This document shows positions 37,297-46,756 of a DNA stretch of 64,000 bases, piece after piece. This DNA comes from Bacillus sp. sid0103. Its GTDB lineage: Bacteria; Bacillota; Bacilli; Bacillales_B; DSM-18226. Numbering within the stretch: position 1 is the stretch's first letter; every line of letters starts with the position of its first letter. Where the stretch lies: contig NZ_JAHUWN010000017.1 of the NCBI RefSeq assembly GCF_019219025.1, positions 77,280 through 141,279 on the forward strand, in the 5' to 3' direction. Under the pieces are notes generated by a model. It saw nothing but the letters and a program-made list of their open reading frames with translations. It searched no databases and was not told where the DNA came from. Position numbers and translations under genes: made by a program.

Positions 37297-37575
37297 TCAA
37301 CTAATGTCGCCCCCTTCTAATTGTTTATAGACGAGTAGGGAACGTTGTTCCACTTCAAGCTCAGGGGATTTATTGGGACGAGTCGCCAAACCTTTAGTAG
37401 TCTCATTCAATCCTTTTTTATAAGTTCTAACTTCATATGTGAATTTTGCTTTTCCTGTTAAAAGAGGATGCTTTGCTATACATTCAAGTTCATCAAATAT
37501 CTCTAAATGATGATCTAGGGTTTCCTTAATCTTCACTTTTTGACCTGCAAATCGGACTGGTTGGCATGAGAACAT
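37297..37575 (-). pseudogene. IS21-type transposase (IstA) C-terminal remnant
   Basis: 92 codons containing FAGQKVKIKETLDHHLEIFD then ELECIAKHPLLTGK, and ending KQLEGGDIS. This is the pattern of the beta-barrel and tail region after the integrase core of IS21-type transposases. The catalytic core is absent. Together with the istB-like stretch behind it, it suggests an eroded IS21 element. The assignment is tentative. Confidence 0.45.
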
Positions 37576-37607
37576 AGGTTATATAACTGTTTCTTTGTCA
37601 GTGGAAT

Positions 37608-37645
37608 AAAAACATTTGGAAGCACCCAATGTGGTGCTTTTTCTT
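37608..37645. terminator. Hairpin with T-run in the region before rpsD
   Basis: AAGCACC/GGTGCTT stem with TTTTTC. A second hairpin CCCCCAAA..TTTGGGGG lies near 37866-37895. No gene was seen in 37576-37925. Confidence 0.5.
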
Positions 37646-37927
37646 TTGCTCCAAATCAAACGAACTAAAGAAGATGTTGATTCATGAAAGATTTATGGTC
37701 TTTTTTTATGTACCTTATAATATTTAGAACATAGATATTAAGGTCATGATATTACCAAAGCCATTTTCTTTATTTCATTTGGATGCTTAAAAACTCCTGC
37801 GATGACTATTGTTAGTAGGATTTTTATAAATCACGTCTGACCACTTGAATGATTTTGTTAAAACTTCCCCCAAAAAGCCCTTTTTTCTTTGGGGGAGAAT
37901 ACAATACTCTACTAAGCAGAGTAAAAA

Positions 37928-37975
37928 TAAAAAACCCTAGAAACGTTGATATAACGCAGTTTCTAGGGCTTTTGT
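37928..37975 (-). terminator. Terminator of rpsD
   Basis: CCCTAGAAAC/GTTTCTAGGG stem (37935-37944/37959-37968). The minus-strand T-run comes from AAAAA on the left. Confidence 0.9.
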
Positions 37976-38000
37976 GATTGCTATTTAATAAGCAAATCAA

Positions 38001-38603
38001 TTAACGTGAGTAGAACTCGACGATAAGTGTTTCGTTAATTTCAGCAGGTAATTCAGAACGCTCTGGTAAACGAGTGAAAGTACCTTCTAATTTGTCAGCA
38101 TCAAAAGTTAAATAATCAGGAACGAAGTTATTTACTTCGATTGATTCTTTGATAACATCAAGGTTACGTGATTTTTCACGAACGCTGATTGTTTGACCAG
38201 CAGTTACGCGGAATGATGGGATATCAACGCGTGAACCGTTAACTAAGATGTGGCCATGGTTAACTAATTGACGTGCTGCACGACGAGTGCGAGCAAGACC
38301 TAAACGGTAAACAACATTATCAAGACGTGATTCAAGAAGAACCATGAAATTTTCACCGTGTACGCCGCTTAATTTGCCAGCTTTATCAAAAAGATTACGG
38401 AATTGACGCTCAGTTACACCATACATGTGACGAAGCTTTTGCTTCTCTTGTAATTGTAATCCGTATTCAGAAAGCTTTTTGCGTTGGTTTGGACCGTGTT
38501 GTCCAGGAGCGTAAGGACGCTTTTCTAATTCTTTACCTGTGCCGCTTAGAGAGATTCCAAGACGACGGGAAATTTTCCAGCTAGAGCCAGTATAACGAGC
38601 CAT
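38001..38603 (-). CDS. rpsD: 30S ribosomal protein S4
   Basis: 200 residues, opening [26 protein letters not shown] and highly similar to B. subtilis S4. This primary 16S rRNA-binding protein nucleates 30S assembly. It has the C4-type-free Bacillus N-terminus and the S4 RNA-binding domain ([26 protein letters not shown]). The start ATG 38603 follows AAGGAGGAGTCATTC. As in B. subtilis it is monocistronic, and it marks the return from the island to core genes. Likely repressed by its own product through the leader. Confidence 0.98.
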   Translation of the reverse strand: MARYTGSSWKISRRLGISLSGTGKELEKRPYAPGQHGPNQRKKLSEYGLQLQEKQKLRHMYGVTERQFRNLFDKAGKLSGVHGENFMVLLESRLDNVVYRLGLARTRRAARQLVNHGHILVNGSRVDIPSFRVTAGQTISVREKSRNLDVIKESIEVNNFVPDYLTFDADKLEGTFTRLPERSELPAEINETLIVEFYSR

Positions 38604-38800
38604 GAATGACTCCTCCTTAGTGTTTTTATTTTGGTAAAATAAAAACCGTTATGAGACTCTTTGACAGCCATTTTATTTTCATGTACCTTCGCCCTAGCAG
38701 CTAAGGGTTACAAGATACACCATCATTTAAAGGCTATCTACCTTTATGAGGAATAAAATGAGACTATTCAAAGTGAACACAATAGGCTGCAATATTTTAC
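38604..38800 (-). promoter_or_regulatory. rpsD leader, probable S4 autoregulatory RNA
   Basis: About 200 non-coding bases precede rpsD on the minus strand, with GC-rich complementary stretches (AACCCTTAGCTGCTAGGGCGAAGG) in an otherwise AT-rich gap. B. subtilis rpsD has an S4-binding leader; identity here is inferred from position. The rest of the gap to 38996 shows nothing definite. Confidence 0.4.
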
Positions 38801-38996
38801 ACAAAGAGTATTATATAATTTTTATTCTAAGAAAGTCAAGAATAATTTCTAGAAGTAGTGACTCGTGAATTTTTTGTCGGAAAGAATATTTCATAATGTT
38901 AATAAATTATTCAAATAAATATCGCCAAAGTGTCTGAAAATTAACTATAATTAGGGTACTATGTATATATATGGAATTAGATCGGGTGAAACCTTA

Positions 38997-40427
38997 ATGG
39001 ATATTCTCGAAATTGATTTAGATTGGCAAATAAACAGATTTAAACAGTTAATACAGATTACAGAATCACTTCATTCATTTCTAGATGTAGAGACCCTGTT
39101 GGGAGAATTATGTGTAAAACTAAAGGAGTTTTATCCTGACTTCTCGTTTTCCTTATTGCTTTCACAGGATACATATAGCCACAATGATCTTCCGATTATT
39201 GCCCTTGAATATGATAGTGAAAATATTGCAGCCATTAAAGCCTATGTATCAGGGGAGCTTCAATTTGAATACATTACTTCTGCTATTAACCATACCATTA
39301 TATATGCACCCCTAAAAGGGAAACAAGTAACTTGTGGCGTCTTGCAAATAATCACTGCTCCAGCTACTGAATTCCCTGAATATGAGCTGGAATTTCTTCA
39401 ATTACTGGCAAGTGCTGCAGGGAGTTCATTGGAAAATGCCCATCTCTATCAACAATCAAAGCAAGAAATCTCCAATTTACAATTAATCAACGAAACTTCT
39501 CATTGCTTAAATTCAAATCTGCGTTTAGCTGATACGATGACATATATGTCCGAACAAATTATTTCTTCCATCCATGCACAATAAGTTGGGTTTTTCTTAT
39601 TCACAAACGAACATGCTGAGGTAAAAATACTCCCAGGCTCAACACCCTACTTTTATACACAACAAGCCCAAATTTATATTGATTATTTAAGAGGAAAAAT
39701 TGAATTAGAGAAAAATCCTTTGTTTATTGGAGATTGCAACCTCAACAATATAAAAAATCCTAGATTCCATTCGATTCTGGCGATTCCAATGATTCATAGC
39801 GAAAAATTAAAAGGCTTTTCCATTGTGATGCATCAAAAGCCATATTTCTTTTCTTTTGATACATTTAAACTCCTTCAGTCTCTTATCCATCATTCATCAC
39901 TTGCACTAACAAATTCCATGCTCAGAGAAGAGTTAGAGCATATGATTATTACCGATCATCTTACTAAACTCCATTCACGCAAATTTTTGGATGAAAAGAT
40001 TCAGCGGTCTATGAAAGAGTCAGAAGAAGGTACCTTTATCCTCCTGGATATTGATAATTTTAAAGAATTAAATGATACATACGGTCACCAGGTGGGAGAT
40101 AAAGTTCTTGTTCAGGTAGCAAACCTTATCAAAAGAAATATCCGAGGAGAAGATATCGGAGCCCGCTGGGGTGGAGAAGAGTTAGCACTTTATCTTCCTG
40201 GTGTCCCCTTAGACAAAGGTGCAGCTGTTGCTGAAAGAATAGTGAAAAAAATATCAGAATCTTCGGATCCACATGTTACAGTATCATGTGGGGTTTCTTA
40301 TTGGAACAAGCAACGGCTTGATGCATACAACTTCTTATTTAAACGAGCAGATGAAGCGCTGTATATTGCAAAAGAGACTGGGAAAAACAAAGTCGTCATT
40401 CAAGAGCAAAAAATGAGGGTTGGTTAA
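38997..40427 (+). pseudogene. dgcP: Diguanylate cyclase DgcP (YtrP-like), interrupted by an in-frame TAA
   Basis: The upstream half (to 39584) is an N-terminal segment plus a GAF domain. The same reading frame continues without any shift after TAA 39582-39584 (VGFFLFTNEHAEVKIL...) through a second GAF-like region. It ends in a GGDEF domain with an intact active site RWGGEEL and a DNFKELNDTYGH metal/substrate segment. The full protein would be 476 codons including the stop position. One substitution (CAA to TAA would suffice) therefore splits a c-di-GMP synthase. The downstream half could only be made by readthrough or internal start. The B. subtilis neighbour order supports DgcP/YtrP. Confidence 0.85.
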
Positions 40428-40429
40428 GA

Positions 40430-40456
40430 GGAGGGCACTCATTTATGAGTGCCCTA
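40430..40456. terminator. Strong hairpin after dgcP
   Basis: GAGGGCACTCAT/ATGAGTGCCCT stem with a 2-base loop. No clear T-run, so termination is uncertain. Confidence 0.5.
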
Positions 40457-40494
40457 ACGATATTTACCTAACCAACATAATATATATGAATAAA

Positions 40495-40508
40495 TGAAAA
40501 CGTTTTCA
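40495..40508. promoter_or_regulatory. Perfect palindromic cre site upstream of methionine gamma-lyase gene
   Basis: TGAAAACGTTTTCA matches the CcpA consensus at every position and is itself a perfect dyad. It lies 19 bases before the start codon, downstream of a TATATAT -10-like stretch, so CcpA should block transcription. Confidence 0.8.
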
Positions 40509-40526
40509 AACAGGGAGGAGTTCAAA

Positions 40527-41711
40527 ATGAGGAAAAAGAAATCACGGTTTGAAACGGAAGTTATTCATTCATGCTACCGGACAGATGAACATCATGATAG
40601 TTTAGTTCCTCCGTTATATCAAACATCCACGTTTACTTTTTCAAGTGCGGAACAAGGAGAAAGAAGGTTTGCAAGTCAGGAAGAGGGATTTATTTATTCA
40701 CGCTTAGGAAATCCAACGGTGAAAATATTGGAAGAACGGATGGCAGTCCTTGAACAAGGTGAAGCAGGCTTAGCGTTTTCGTCAGGAATGGCTGCCGTCA
40801 GTGCAGTGTTGGTGGCCTTAACAAAAACAGGGGACCATATCCTTTGCTCGCAAGGAGTATATGGTTGCACATTTGGGTTGTTAGAGTTATTAAAAGAGAA
40901 ATATGGAATTGATCACGACTTTTCTTTAATGAATTCAAAGGAAGCATTAGATCAAGAAATCCGACCAAACACCGCATGTATCTATATTGAAACGCCAATA
41001 AACCCTACAATGAAGCTGGTAGATTTGGAAATGGTGGCAACGATAGCGAATAAAAAGGGGATTCCCGTTGTTGTTGATAACACATTTTGTTCCCCATATT
41101 TACAAACCCCTCTTACGCTCGGTTGTGATGTTGTCATTCATAGTGCAACAAAATATATCTGCGGACATGGGGATGTTATTGCCGGGCTTGTCATTGGAAA
41201 GAAGGAGTTTATTAGACAAGTATCAAGGACCACCCAAAAAGACATCGGTGGGGTGATCTCTCCTTTTGATGCATGGCTTCTATTAAGAGGGTTGAAAACA
41301 CTGCCAGTACGCATGGACCGCCACTGTGAAAACACCATTAAACTATTTGAATTTTTGAAAAGCCATCCGAAAATCGAATCGATTTATTTTCCCGGCGATC
41401 GGGAACATCAAGATTATTCAATCGCAAAAAAACAAATGAAACAACCTGGCGGACTTATTTCGTTCACTATAAAAGGTACAAAAGAAACGGCACAACAGTT
41501 AATAAATCAATTACAATTAATTAAAATCGCAGTTAGTCTCGGTGACGCCGAGACGTTAATACAACATCCTGCAACGATGACCCATGCTGTGATACCCGTG
41601 GAGGAGAGAAGAAAAATGGGGATTACTAATACGTTGCTGCGGCTATCTGTTGGATTAGAAGCATGGGAGGATATCCAAGAAGACCTCGAACAGGCACTGG
41701 AAAGGATTTAA
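40527..41711 (+). CDS. mdeA: Methionine gamma-lyase (Cys/Met metabolism PLP enzyme)
   Basis: 394 residues. This PLP enzyme splits methionine to methanethiol, ammonia and 2-oxobutyrate. It shows the Schiff-base region SATKYICGHGDVIAG and SRLGNPT, and YGCTFG carries the Cys that marks methionine gamma-lyases among the family. Cystathionine gamma-lyases and O-acylhomoserine enzymes usually differ there. The start ATG 40527 follows GGGAGGAG. A perfect cre upstream predicts carbon catabolite repression, fitting use of methionine as carbon or energy source. Cystathionine gamma-lyase activity is the main alternative. Confidence 0.85.
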   Translation: MRKKKSRFETEVIHSCYRTDEHHDSLVPPLYQTSTFTFSSAEQGERRFASQEEGFIYSRLGNPTVKILEERMAVLEQGEAGLAFSSGMAAVSAVLVALTKTGDHILCSQGVYGCTFGLLELLKEKYGIDHDFSLMNSKEALDQEIRPNTACIYIETPINPTMKLVDLEMVATIANKKGIPVVVDNTFCSPYLQTPLTLGCDVVIHSATKYICGHGDVIAGLVIGKKEFIRQVSRTTQKDIGGVISPFDAWLLLRGLKTLPVRMDRHCENTIKLFEFLKSHPKIESIYFPGDREHQDYSIAKKQMKQPGGLISFTIKGTKETAQQLINQLQLIKIAVSLGDAETLIQHPATMTHAVIPVEERRKMGITNTLLRLSVGLEAWEDIQEDLEQALERI

Positions 41712-41734
41712 GATAAGGTTATGACAAAGGACAT

Positions 41735-41901
41735 TGTTGATTTATCTACTTTGTTGATTGGAACGAATACAGCGAGACACCTGCGGGAAAAGCTTGTCTT
41801 TTGAGACCACGCAGACGATAAGCGCCGATGAGGCTCCCGGACTGCCCACGGAAAGCGAAGCTTCTTTTGCTCCAATCAACAGGCAAGATTAACAGAGCCA
41901 A
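41735..41901. repeat. Family A intergenic repeat (long form)
   Basis: GTTGATT...GGAACGAATACAGCGAGACACCTGCGGG, then GAGGCTCCCGGACTGCCCACGGAAAGCGAAGC and CCAATCAAC, ending in TTAACAGAGCC. This is the well-preserved long type of the repeat. A short minus ORF over it is spurious. Confidence 0.7.
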
Positions 41902-41906
41902 AATAA

Positions 41907-41941
41907 AAAGAGCACAGGGGAAATTTCCTCTGTGCTCTTTT
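41907..41941. terminator. Bidirectional terminator between mdeA and ytsP
   Basis: AAAAGAGCACAG/CTGTGCTCTTTT stem with T-runs on both strands. Confidence 0.9.
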
Positions 41942-42424
41942 CTATACATGTTGAACTAAAACAGCTACAAATTCTTCAAGTTTTTGTTGATCTAACGCAT
42001 CAAAGCGGTTCTTTTCAGGTGAATCAATATCAAGAACTCCAATAAGCTGTCCATCTCTGACCATCGGAACAACAATCTCTGATTGGGAAGCAGCATCGCA
42101 TGCAATATGACCTGGAAACTGATGAACATCAGGAACAAGAACTGTTTCTTTTTTTAAGGCAGATGTTCCGCACACACCTCTACCAACTGGGATTCGGACA
42201 CATGCAGGAAGACCTTGGAATGGGCCCAATACTAGTTGTTGATTTGGATCCATTAAATAAAATCCAACCCAGTTTATGCGGTCAAGGAATTGGTTAAGCA
42301 GGGCAGTGGCATTACTGAGATTGGCAATTTGATTGTCCTCATCATGAATTAGAGCATGCAGTTGCTTTATGACAAGATTATAATTTTCTTCGCGGCTCCC
42401 GGTGTACATTTCGACGTTAAACAT
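41942..42424 (-). CDS. ytsP: Free methionine-(R)-sulfoxide reductase, GAF type (YtsP)
   Basis: 160 residues, a single GAF domain used as an enzyme. fRMsr reduces free methionine-R-sulfoxide via cysteines; Cys75 (ACVRIPVGRG), Cys85 (GVCGTSA) and Cys109 (HIACDAAS) match the three family cysteines. The start ATG 42424 follows AAAGGGGAAATTTC. It faces mdeA and is divergent from refZ, as ytsP and yttP (refZ) lie together in B. subtilis. Methionine salvage next to methionine gamma-lyase may be chance. Confidence 0.92.
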   Translation of the reverse strand: MFNVEMYTGSREENYNLVIKQLHALIHDEDNQIANLSNATALLNQFLDRINWVGFYLMDPNQQLVLGPFQGLPACVRIPVGRGVCGTSALKKETVLVPDVHQFPGHIACDAASQSEIVVPMVRDGQLIGVLDIDSPEKNRFDALDQQKLEEFVAVLVQHV

Positions 42425-42494
42425 GAAATTTCCCCTTTAATTTAACAATTTTATATATGTATTTTATCAAATTTACAAGAATATAAGCAGACTT

Positions 42495-42502
42495 TGTCGA
42501 CA
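42495..42502. promoter_or_regulatory. Short palindrome ahead of refZ
   Basis: TTTGTCGACATTT with core TGTCGACA, between divergent ytsP and refZ. It is a possible binding site for RefZ or another TetR-type regulator. This rests on position only. Confidence 0.3.
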
Positions 42503-42581
42503 TTTTTATAAAGGAATCTGTCGTGAAACAAAGAATCCTTATGTAAGGGGATTATTGGTTATTCCAGAAAGGGGATAATAG

Positions 42582-43214
42582 ATGAAGAAAAATGCTAAAG
42601 AAGCAATTGTTAAGGCTGCTATCACATTGTTTAAGTCCAATGGATACACGGGAACTTCGATAAGGGATATCGCCCGACTGGCAAACGTAAACACAGCAAC
42701 AATTGCCTACCATTTCGAAAACAAACCAGGTCTATTAGAATATTGCTTTACGCATTTTTTTGAACAGTATATTAGTAAAATGGAAGAAGCCTATGTATCC
42801 ATTGAAAAGGGAGCAAAGGAATGTTTAAAACGAATCGTCGCGGATTTACTACACTACCAATGTGAAAATAGTAAATTGGCCAGTCTTGTCTACCGGGAGA
42901 TGTCGATGGACTCGCAAATAGTAAGGGAGATTATGTCAACCTACTTACTCAAAGAAAAATACTATTTCCAATTAATCTTTGAAAGAGGTTTTGAATGGAA
43001 TGAATTTCGTCCCCATTCAATTCCCTATTTAATCATTCAGTTAAAAGGATTATTAATGATGCCATTTATGAATACTCATTATATGAGGGAAGTTTTGTAC
43101 GTCTTTCCAAATGAACCATTTTTTGAGCAGAAATATTTAAAAGATATAAATTTGTGGATTGATAAAACTTTATGTTCAGATGTGCCAATGAAAATAGGTG
43201 CAGTTGTCAAATAG
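42582..43214 (+). CDS. refZ: RefZ, TetR-family DNA-binding regulator of FtsZ (YttP)
   Basis: 210 residues. The N-terminal TetR helix-turn-helix is TSIRDIARLANVNTATIAYHFENKPGLLEYCF, followed by a long helical ligand domain. In B. subtilis RefZ binds sites around the origin and influences FtsZ placement and chromosome capture at sporulation. The start ATG 42582 follows AGAAAGGGGATA. Location between ytsP and ezrA is the same as in B. subtilis, which supports the name. Confidence 0.9.
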   Translation: MKKNAKEAIVKAAITLFKSNGYTGTSIRDIARLANVNTATIAYHFENKPGLLEYCFTHFFEQYISKMEEAYVSIEKGAKECLKRIVADLLHYQCENSKLASLVYREMSMDSQIVREIMSTYLLKEKYYFQLIFERGFEWNEFRPHSIPYLIIQLKGLLMMPFMNTHYMREVLYVFPNEPFFEQKYLKDINLWIDKTLCSDVPMKIGAVVK

Positions 43215-43236
43215 CGGCAAACGCTATTTTTTTTTG
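43209..43236 (+). terminator. Terminator after refZ
   Basis: ATAGCG/CGCTAT stem, 5-base loop, long T-run. Confidence 0.85.
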
Positions 43237-43239
43237 TTT

Positions 43240-43378
43240 ATGGCTCTTTTAAACTTGCCTGTCGATTTCCGCTTCAGAGGGATCCCCCCCTGACCGGTCC
43301 TCCCTCAGGAGCCTCCTCGCCTGTAACGTAGATCAACCGGGTGCCAAAATCAACAATAGGTTTTTACATAGCCTTGTT
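43240..43378. repeat. Family A intergenic repeat
   Basis: GGCTCTTTTAAACTTGCCTG at the left, GGAGCCTCCTCG centrally, TGCCAAAATCAACAATAGG and TTTTTACATAGCCT at the right. Very like 16487-16612. The remaining gap up to ezrA (43379-43630) shows only AT-rich sequence. Confidence 0.7.
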
Positions 43379-43630
43379 TAGAGGATGGTGGAAATTTGTA
43401 CCGATTGTTTGTTTTCCTTTTTTACATATCTAACAGCTTCACTGTTTCCGACCGATTGCTCCATTTGGCGGGTTTTCATTTAATTTACAAAAAAAATGAA
43501 AATAATAGTCAAAAAATGTCGTTTACATGGTATCATAATAGCATTGAACAGAACATTAAGAGATTTATTTAAAATAGATGTATGATAACTGCATTTTGAT
43601 AGAATGTTTTTGGAAATAGGGGGCTTACTT

Positions 43631-45319
43631 GTGGAATATTTCATTGGATTTTTTATCCTAATACTAGCCTTATTTGTAGTGGGGTATTTAATAAAGAAAA
43701 AGTACTTTAAGGAAATGGATCGATTGGAAGCCTGGAAAATCGATTTAATGAATCGTCCAGTACTGGATGAAATGTCAAAGGTTAAGCTGCTTAATATGAC
43801 AGGACAAACTGAAGAGCTTTTTGAACGTTGGAGAAATCAGTGGGACGAAGTAGTTACTGTGCAACTTCCCGATTTAGAGGAAATGCTTTTTGATGCAGAA
43901 GAGTACATAGATCGGTACCGCTTTAATAAAGCCAAAGGTGTCCAGTTGGGGATTTCTGGGAAGTTACAAGATACAGAAGATCAAATAAAAAGTATTTTAG
44001 AAGAATTACATGAATTGGTTGGCAGCGAGGAAAAGAACCGAGTCGAAATTGAAGAATTAAAAGAGCAGTATCGAGAATCAAAAAAAATGTTACTTGCCCA
44101 TCGGCACAGTTTTGGAAGTTCAGAAAAGTCGTTAGAGGAACAACTTAATGCTGTATCACAAAAATTTCAGGAGTTTGATGAAAAAACTGAACAAGGTAAT
44201 TATCTTGAAGCACGTGAAGTAGTGTTGATGATTCACAGTCAGCTTGGAACCATTAAGAAAGATATGGACTTAATCCCACAGCTATTAATTGAATGTCAAT
44301 CGCTTCTTCCAAATCAGCTTTCCGATATCCTTGATGGGTATCGTGAAATGTCTGGTCAAGAATATTATTTAGAACATATTAATGTGGAACAAGAACTAAA
44401 ACGATTAGAAGAAAAGCTGTCTGAGAATTTAGTACTGATTGAATCAGCAAAGATTGACGAAGCAGTGGAAGGAATAAGGGAAGTAAAGGATAGAATTGAT
44501 ATCCTCTTCGATTTATTGGAAAAAGAAGTTCATGCCAAGCATTTTGTTTTGAAAAACGAAACAATTACTACTGAACTGCTCGCTTCAGCTTATGAGGAAA
44601 ATAGTCACCTCTCAAGTGAAGTGCTTCATGTTCAAGAAAGCTACCAATTATCTGAAGGTGACTTTGAAACACAGCGACAATTGGAAAAGGAACTTTCCAC
44701 TGTATATAAACATTATGAAATTCTAATGGAAAAAATAAAACTGAACGAAACGGCACAATCCGCCATTGGTGAAGAGTTGGCACAAATTAAAGAACAAATC
44801 GATATTATCCGTGAGGGTCAGCAAGATTTTGCTTTAAAACTTCAAGCCCTTCGTAAAGATGAACTTGAAGCAAGAGAAAAGGTTAAAGAACTTACCAAAA
44901 AGGTCGGAGAGACAGTTCGGCTTGTAACCAAAAACAACGTCCCTGGTTTACCCGAAGATTATAAGTACTTGTTTGAGGATACCAATGAGAGTATTCAAAA
45001 TGTGAGATACCAACTTGAAGAAAAGCCACTTAACATTTCTGCCCTAAATCAGTATTTAGAAATTGCTGTGTTAACAGTGGAAAAACTTACTAATTCAACA
45101 GTAGAGTTATTAGAAAATGTTATGCTTGCGGAAAAGGCCATTCAATATGGGAATCGTTACAAAACTCAATACCCGTCAGTGGCTAAAGGTTTAAGGGATG
45201 CAGAAGATGCATTTAGACACTATGATTATCAAGAGGCTCTAGAACAAGCGGCTGCAACACTAGACGTGATTGATCCTGATGCTTTGAAAAAAATAAAATC
45301 TTCATTTGCAGCAGAATAA
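43631..45319 (+). CDS. ezrA: Septation ring formation regulator EzrA
   Basis: 562 residues, the same length as B. subtilis EzrA. An N-terminal transmembrane anchor (about 2-22) leads into a long chain of spectrin-like coiled-coil repeats. A conserved tail region (AEKAIQYGNRYKTQYPSV, FRHYDYQEALEQAA) contains the QNR-like patch. EzrA is a membrane-bound regulator of FtsZ-ring assembly and of PBP1 placement. The start is GTG 43631 after ATAGGGGGCTTA; the ORF extension from 43604 covers that site and is rejected. Confidence 0.95.
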   Translation: MEYFIGFFILILALFVVGYLIKKKYFKEMDRLEAWKIDLMNRPVLDEMSKVKLLNMTGQTEELFERWRNQWDEVVTVQLPDLEEMLFDAEEYIDRYRFNKAKGVQLGISGKLQDTEDQIKSILEELHELVGSEEKNRVEIEELKEQYRESKKMLLAHRHSFGSSEKSLEEQLNAVSQKFQEFDEKTEQGNYLEAREVVLMIHSQLGTIKKDMDLIPQLLIECQSLLPNQLSDILDGYREMSGQEYYLEHINVEQELKRLEEKLSENLVLIESAKIDEAVEGIREVKDRIDILFDLLEKEVHAKHFVLKNETITTELLASAYEENSHLSSEVLHVQESYQLSEGDFETQRQLEKELSTVYKHYEILMEKIKLNETAQSAIGEELAQIKEQIDIIREGQQDFALKLQALRKDELEAREKVKELTKKVGETVRLVTKNNVPGLPEDYKYLFEDTNESIQNVRYQLEEKPLNISALNQYLEIAVLTVEKLTNSTVELLENVMLAEKAIQYGNRYKTQYPSVAKGLRDAEDAFRHYDYQEALEQAAATLDVIDPDALKKIKSSFAAE

Positions 45320-45326
45320 ATAACAA

Positions 45327-45489
45327 GGGCTCTTTTCGTAAACTTTGTTGCTTTTGGAGCTTTATAAGGGTCATTAACTAAGTTTCTAGGCAATTTTCGC
45401 AAATGTTCTTACCAAATGATGCTACGAAGCATCTAGTTATACGGGTTGAAGTACTTATACGAAAAACAATAATCTATGCAAAAATAGCC
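45327..45489 (+). repeat. Intergenic repeat family C, copy 2
   Basis: Plus-strand homologue of 11592-11757: GGGCTCTTTTCGTAAACTTT at the left, TTTCGCAAATGTTCTTAC and TACGAAGCATCTAG in the middle, ATACGAAAAACAATAAT at the right. Confidence 0.6.
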
Positions 45490-45494
45490 ATAAC

Positions 45495-45540
45495 AAAAAA
45501 CCGATCAGTGCATTTGTAAACTGAATCGGTTTTTTGTTTT
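45495..45540 (+). terminator. Terminator between ezrA and nifZ
   Basis: AAAACCGAT...ATCGGTTTTTT stem, with a 19-base inner loop. Confidence 0.75.
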
Positions 45541-45613
45541 TCCTTTTATTTTATCTTTATGATAAGATTTATTTTTGTAAGTGGAATGGGTCGGAAGTTC
45601 GGAGGAGAAAAAA

Positions 45614-46756
45614 ATGATTTATTTTGATAATAGTGCAACGACAAAACCGTTTAAAGAAGTGTTGGATTCTTTCGTAACGGTGTCTAGTGAATATTATGGA
45701 AACCCGTCCTCTCTGCATAGTATGGGGGCGCAAGCAGAAAAGCTGTTATCACAGGCTCGGGAACAAGTGAGCAAGTTCCTAAAAGTGAAGCCTTCCGAGA
45801 TTTATTTTACCTCAGGGGGTACAGAAGGAAATAATTTAGCGATAAAAGGTTCTGCTTTATTGCATAAAAATAGAGGCCGTCACTTGATTACATCGAGTGT
45901 TGAGCATCCATCAGTAAGATCGGCAATGGAACAACTTGAACAAGAGGGCTTTGAGGTAACATACCTGCCTGTTGACGAATATGGTAGAATTCGTGTAGCT
46001 GATCTGGAAAAAGCGATTAAAAAAGAGACCATTTTAGTTTCGATCATGCATGTGAATAATGAAGTGGGGACAGTTCAGCCTATAAATGAAATTGGTGACC
46101 TATTAAAAAGATATCCTACAATTTTATTCCATGTCGATGCAGTCCAGAGTATTGGTAAAATCCCCGTATCTTTGTATGATAATAGAGTAGATTTTTGCTC
46201 ATTTTCTGCCCATAAATTTCATGGCTTAAAAGGTACAGGGGCTCTCTTTATCCGTGAAGGGGCGAGACTTGCACCCTTATTTTCAGGTGGGAATCAGGAA
46301 CGGAAACTAAGAAGCGGTACTGAAAATGTGGCTGGTGTTGTTGCGATGGCAAAAGCATGGAGGATGACCTTAACAAAAGCTGATGAAGGGTTAGACAGAA
46401 TGAGAGAAATCCAGAGCGTGCTCAGGAAAGGATTAACAGAAATTGAAGGTGTTCAAATTCATACTCCCCATAAAAATGCGGCACCGCATATTTTAAATTT
46501 TTCATTAACTGGGATTAAATCCGAAGTGTTCATTCATTCGCTTGAGCAGAAAGGTATCTTTGTTTCGACTACAAGTGCTTGTTCCTCAAAAAAGAAATCA
46601 CCGAGTAAGACGCTACTTGAAATGGGAGTTCCAGAATCACTAGCTGAAAGTGCCATCAGGATCAGCCTTTCATTTCAGAATCGGATGGAAGAGGCAATTA
46701 CGGCGTTAGATTCTTTTAAAGACTCTGCAAACCAACTAAGGAAGGTAATGAAATAA
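45614..46756 (+). CDS. nifZ: Cysteine desulfurase NifZ
   Basis: 380 residues, class V aminotransferase fold. It extracts sulfur from cysteine as a persulfide and is expected to feed ThiI for 4-thiouridine at tRNA position 8. The PLP lysine lies in SFSAHKFHGLKGTG (near 200) and the sulfur-carrying Cys in TTSACSSKK (near 322). The start ATG 45614 follows GGAGGAG. It abuts thiI with no gap (TAA directly followed by ATG), the arrangement seen for NifZ in B. subtilis. The braB gene found nearby in B. subtilis is absent. Confidence 0.93.
   Translation: MIYFDNSATTKPFKEVLDSFVTVSSEYYGNPSSLHSMGAQAEKLLSQAREQVSKFLKVKPSEIYFTSGGTEGNNLAIKGSALLHKNRGRHLITSSVEHPSVRSAMEQLEQEGFEVTYLPVDEYGRIRVADLEKAIKKETILVSIMHVNNEVGTVQPINEIGDLLKRYPTILFHVDAVQSIGKIPVSLYDNRVDFCSFSAHKFHGLKGTGALFIREGARLAPLFSGGNQERKLRSGTENVAGVVAMAKAWRMTLTKADEGLDRMREIQSVLRKGLTEIEGVQIHTPHKNAAPHILNFSLTGIKSEVFIHSLEQKGIFVSTTSACSSKKKSPSKTLLEMGVPESLAESAIRISLSFQNRMEEAITALDSFKDSANQLRKVMK

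Noticed and set aside
27154..37900. Island as a prophage
   Set aside because: No integrase, terminase, capsid, tail or lysis genes were found; content is IS remnants, an intron remnant and small genes.
41746..41949. Minus-strand ORF of 67 codons
   Set aside because: It falls within a family A repeat and the bidirectional terminator.
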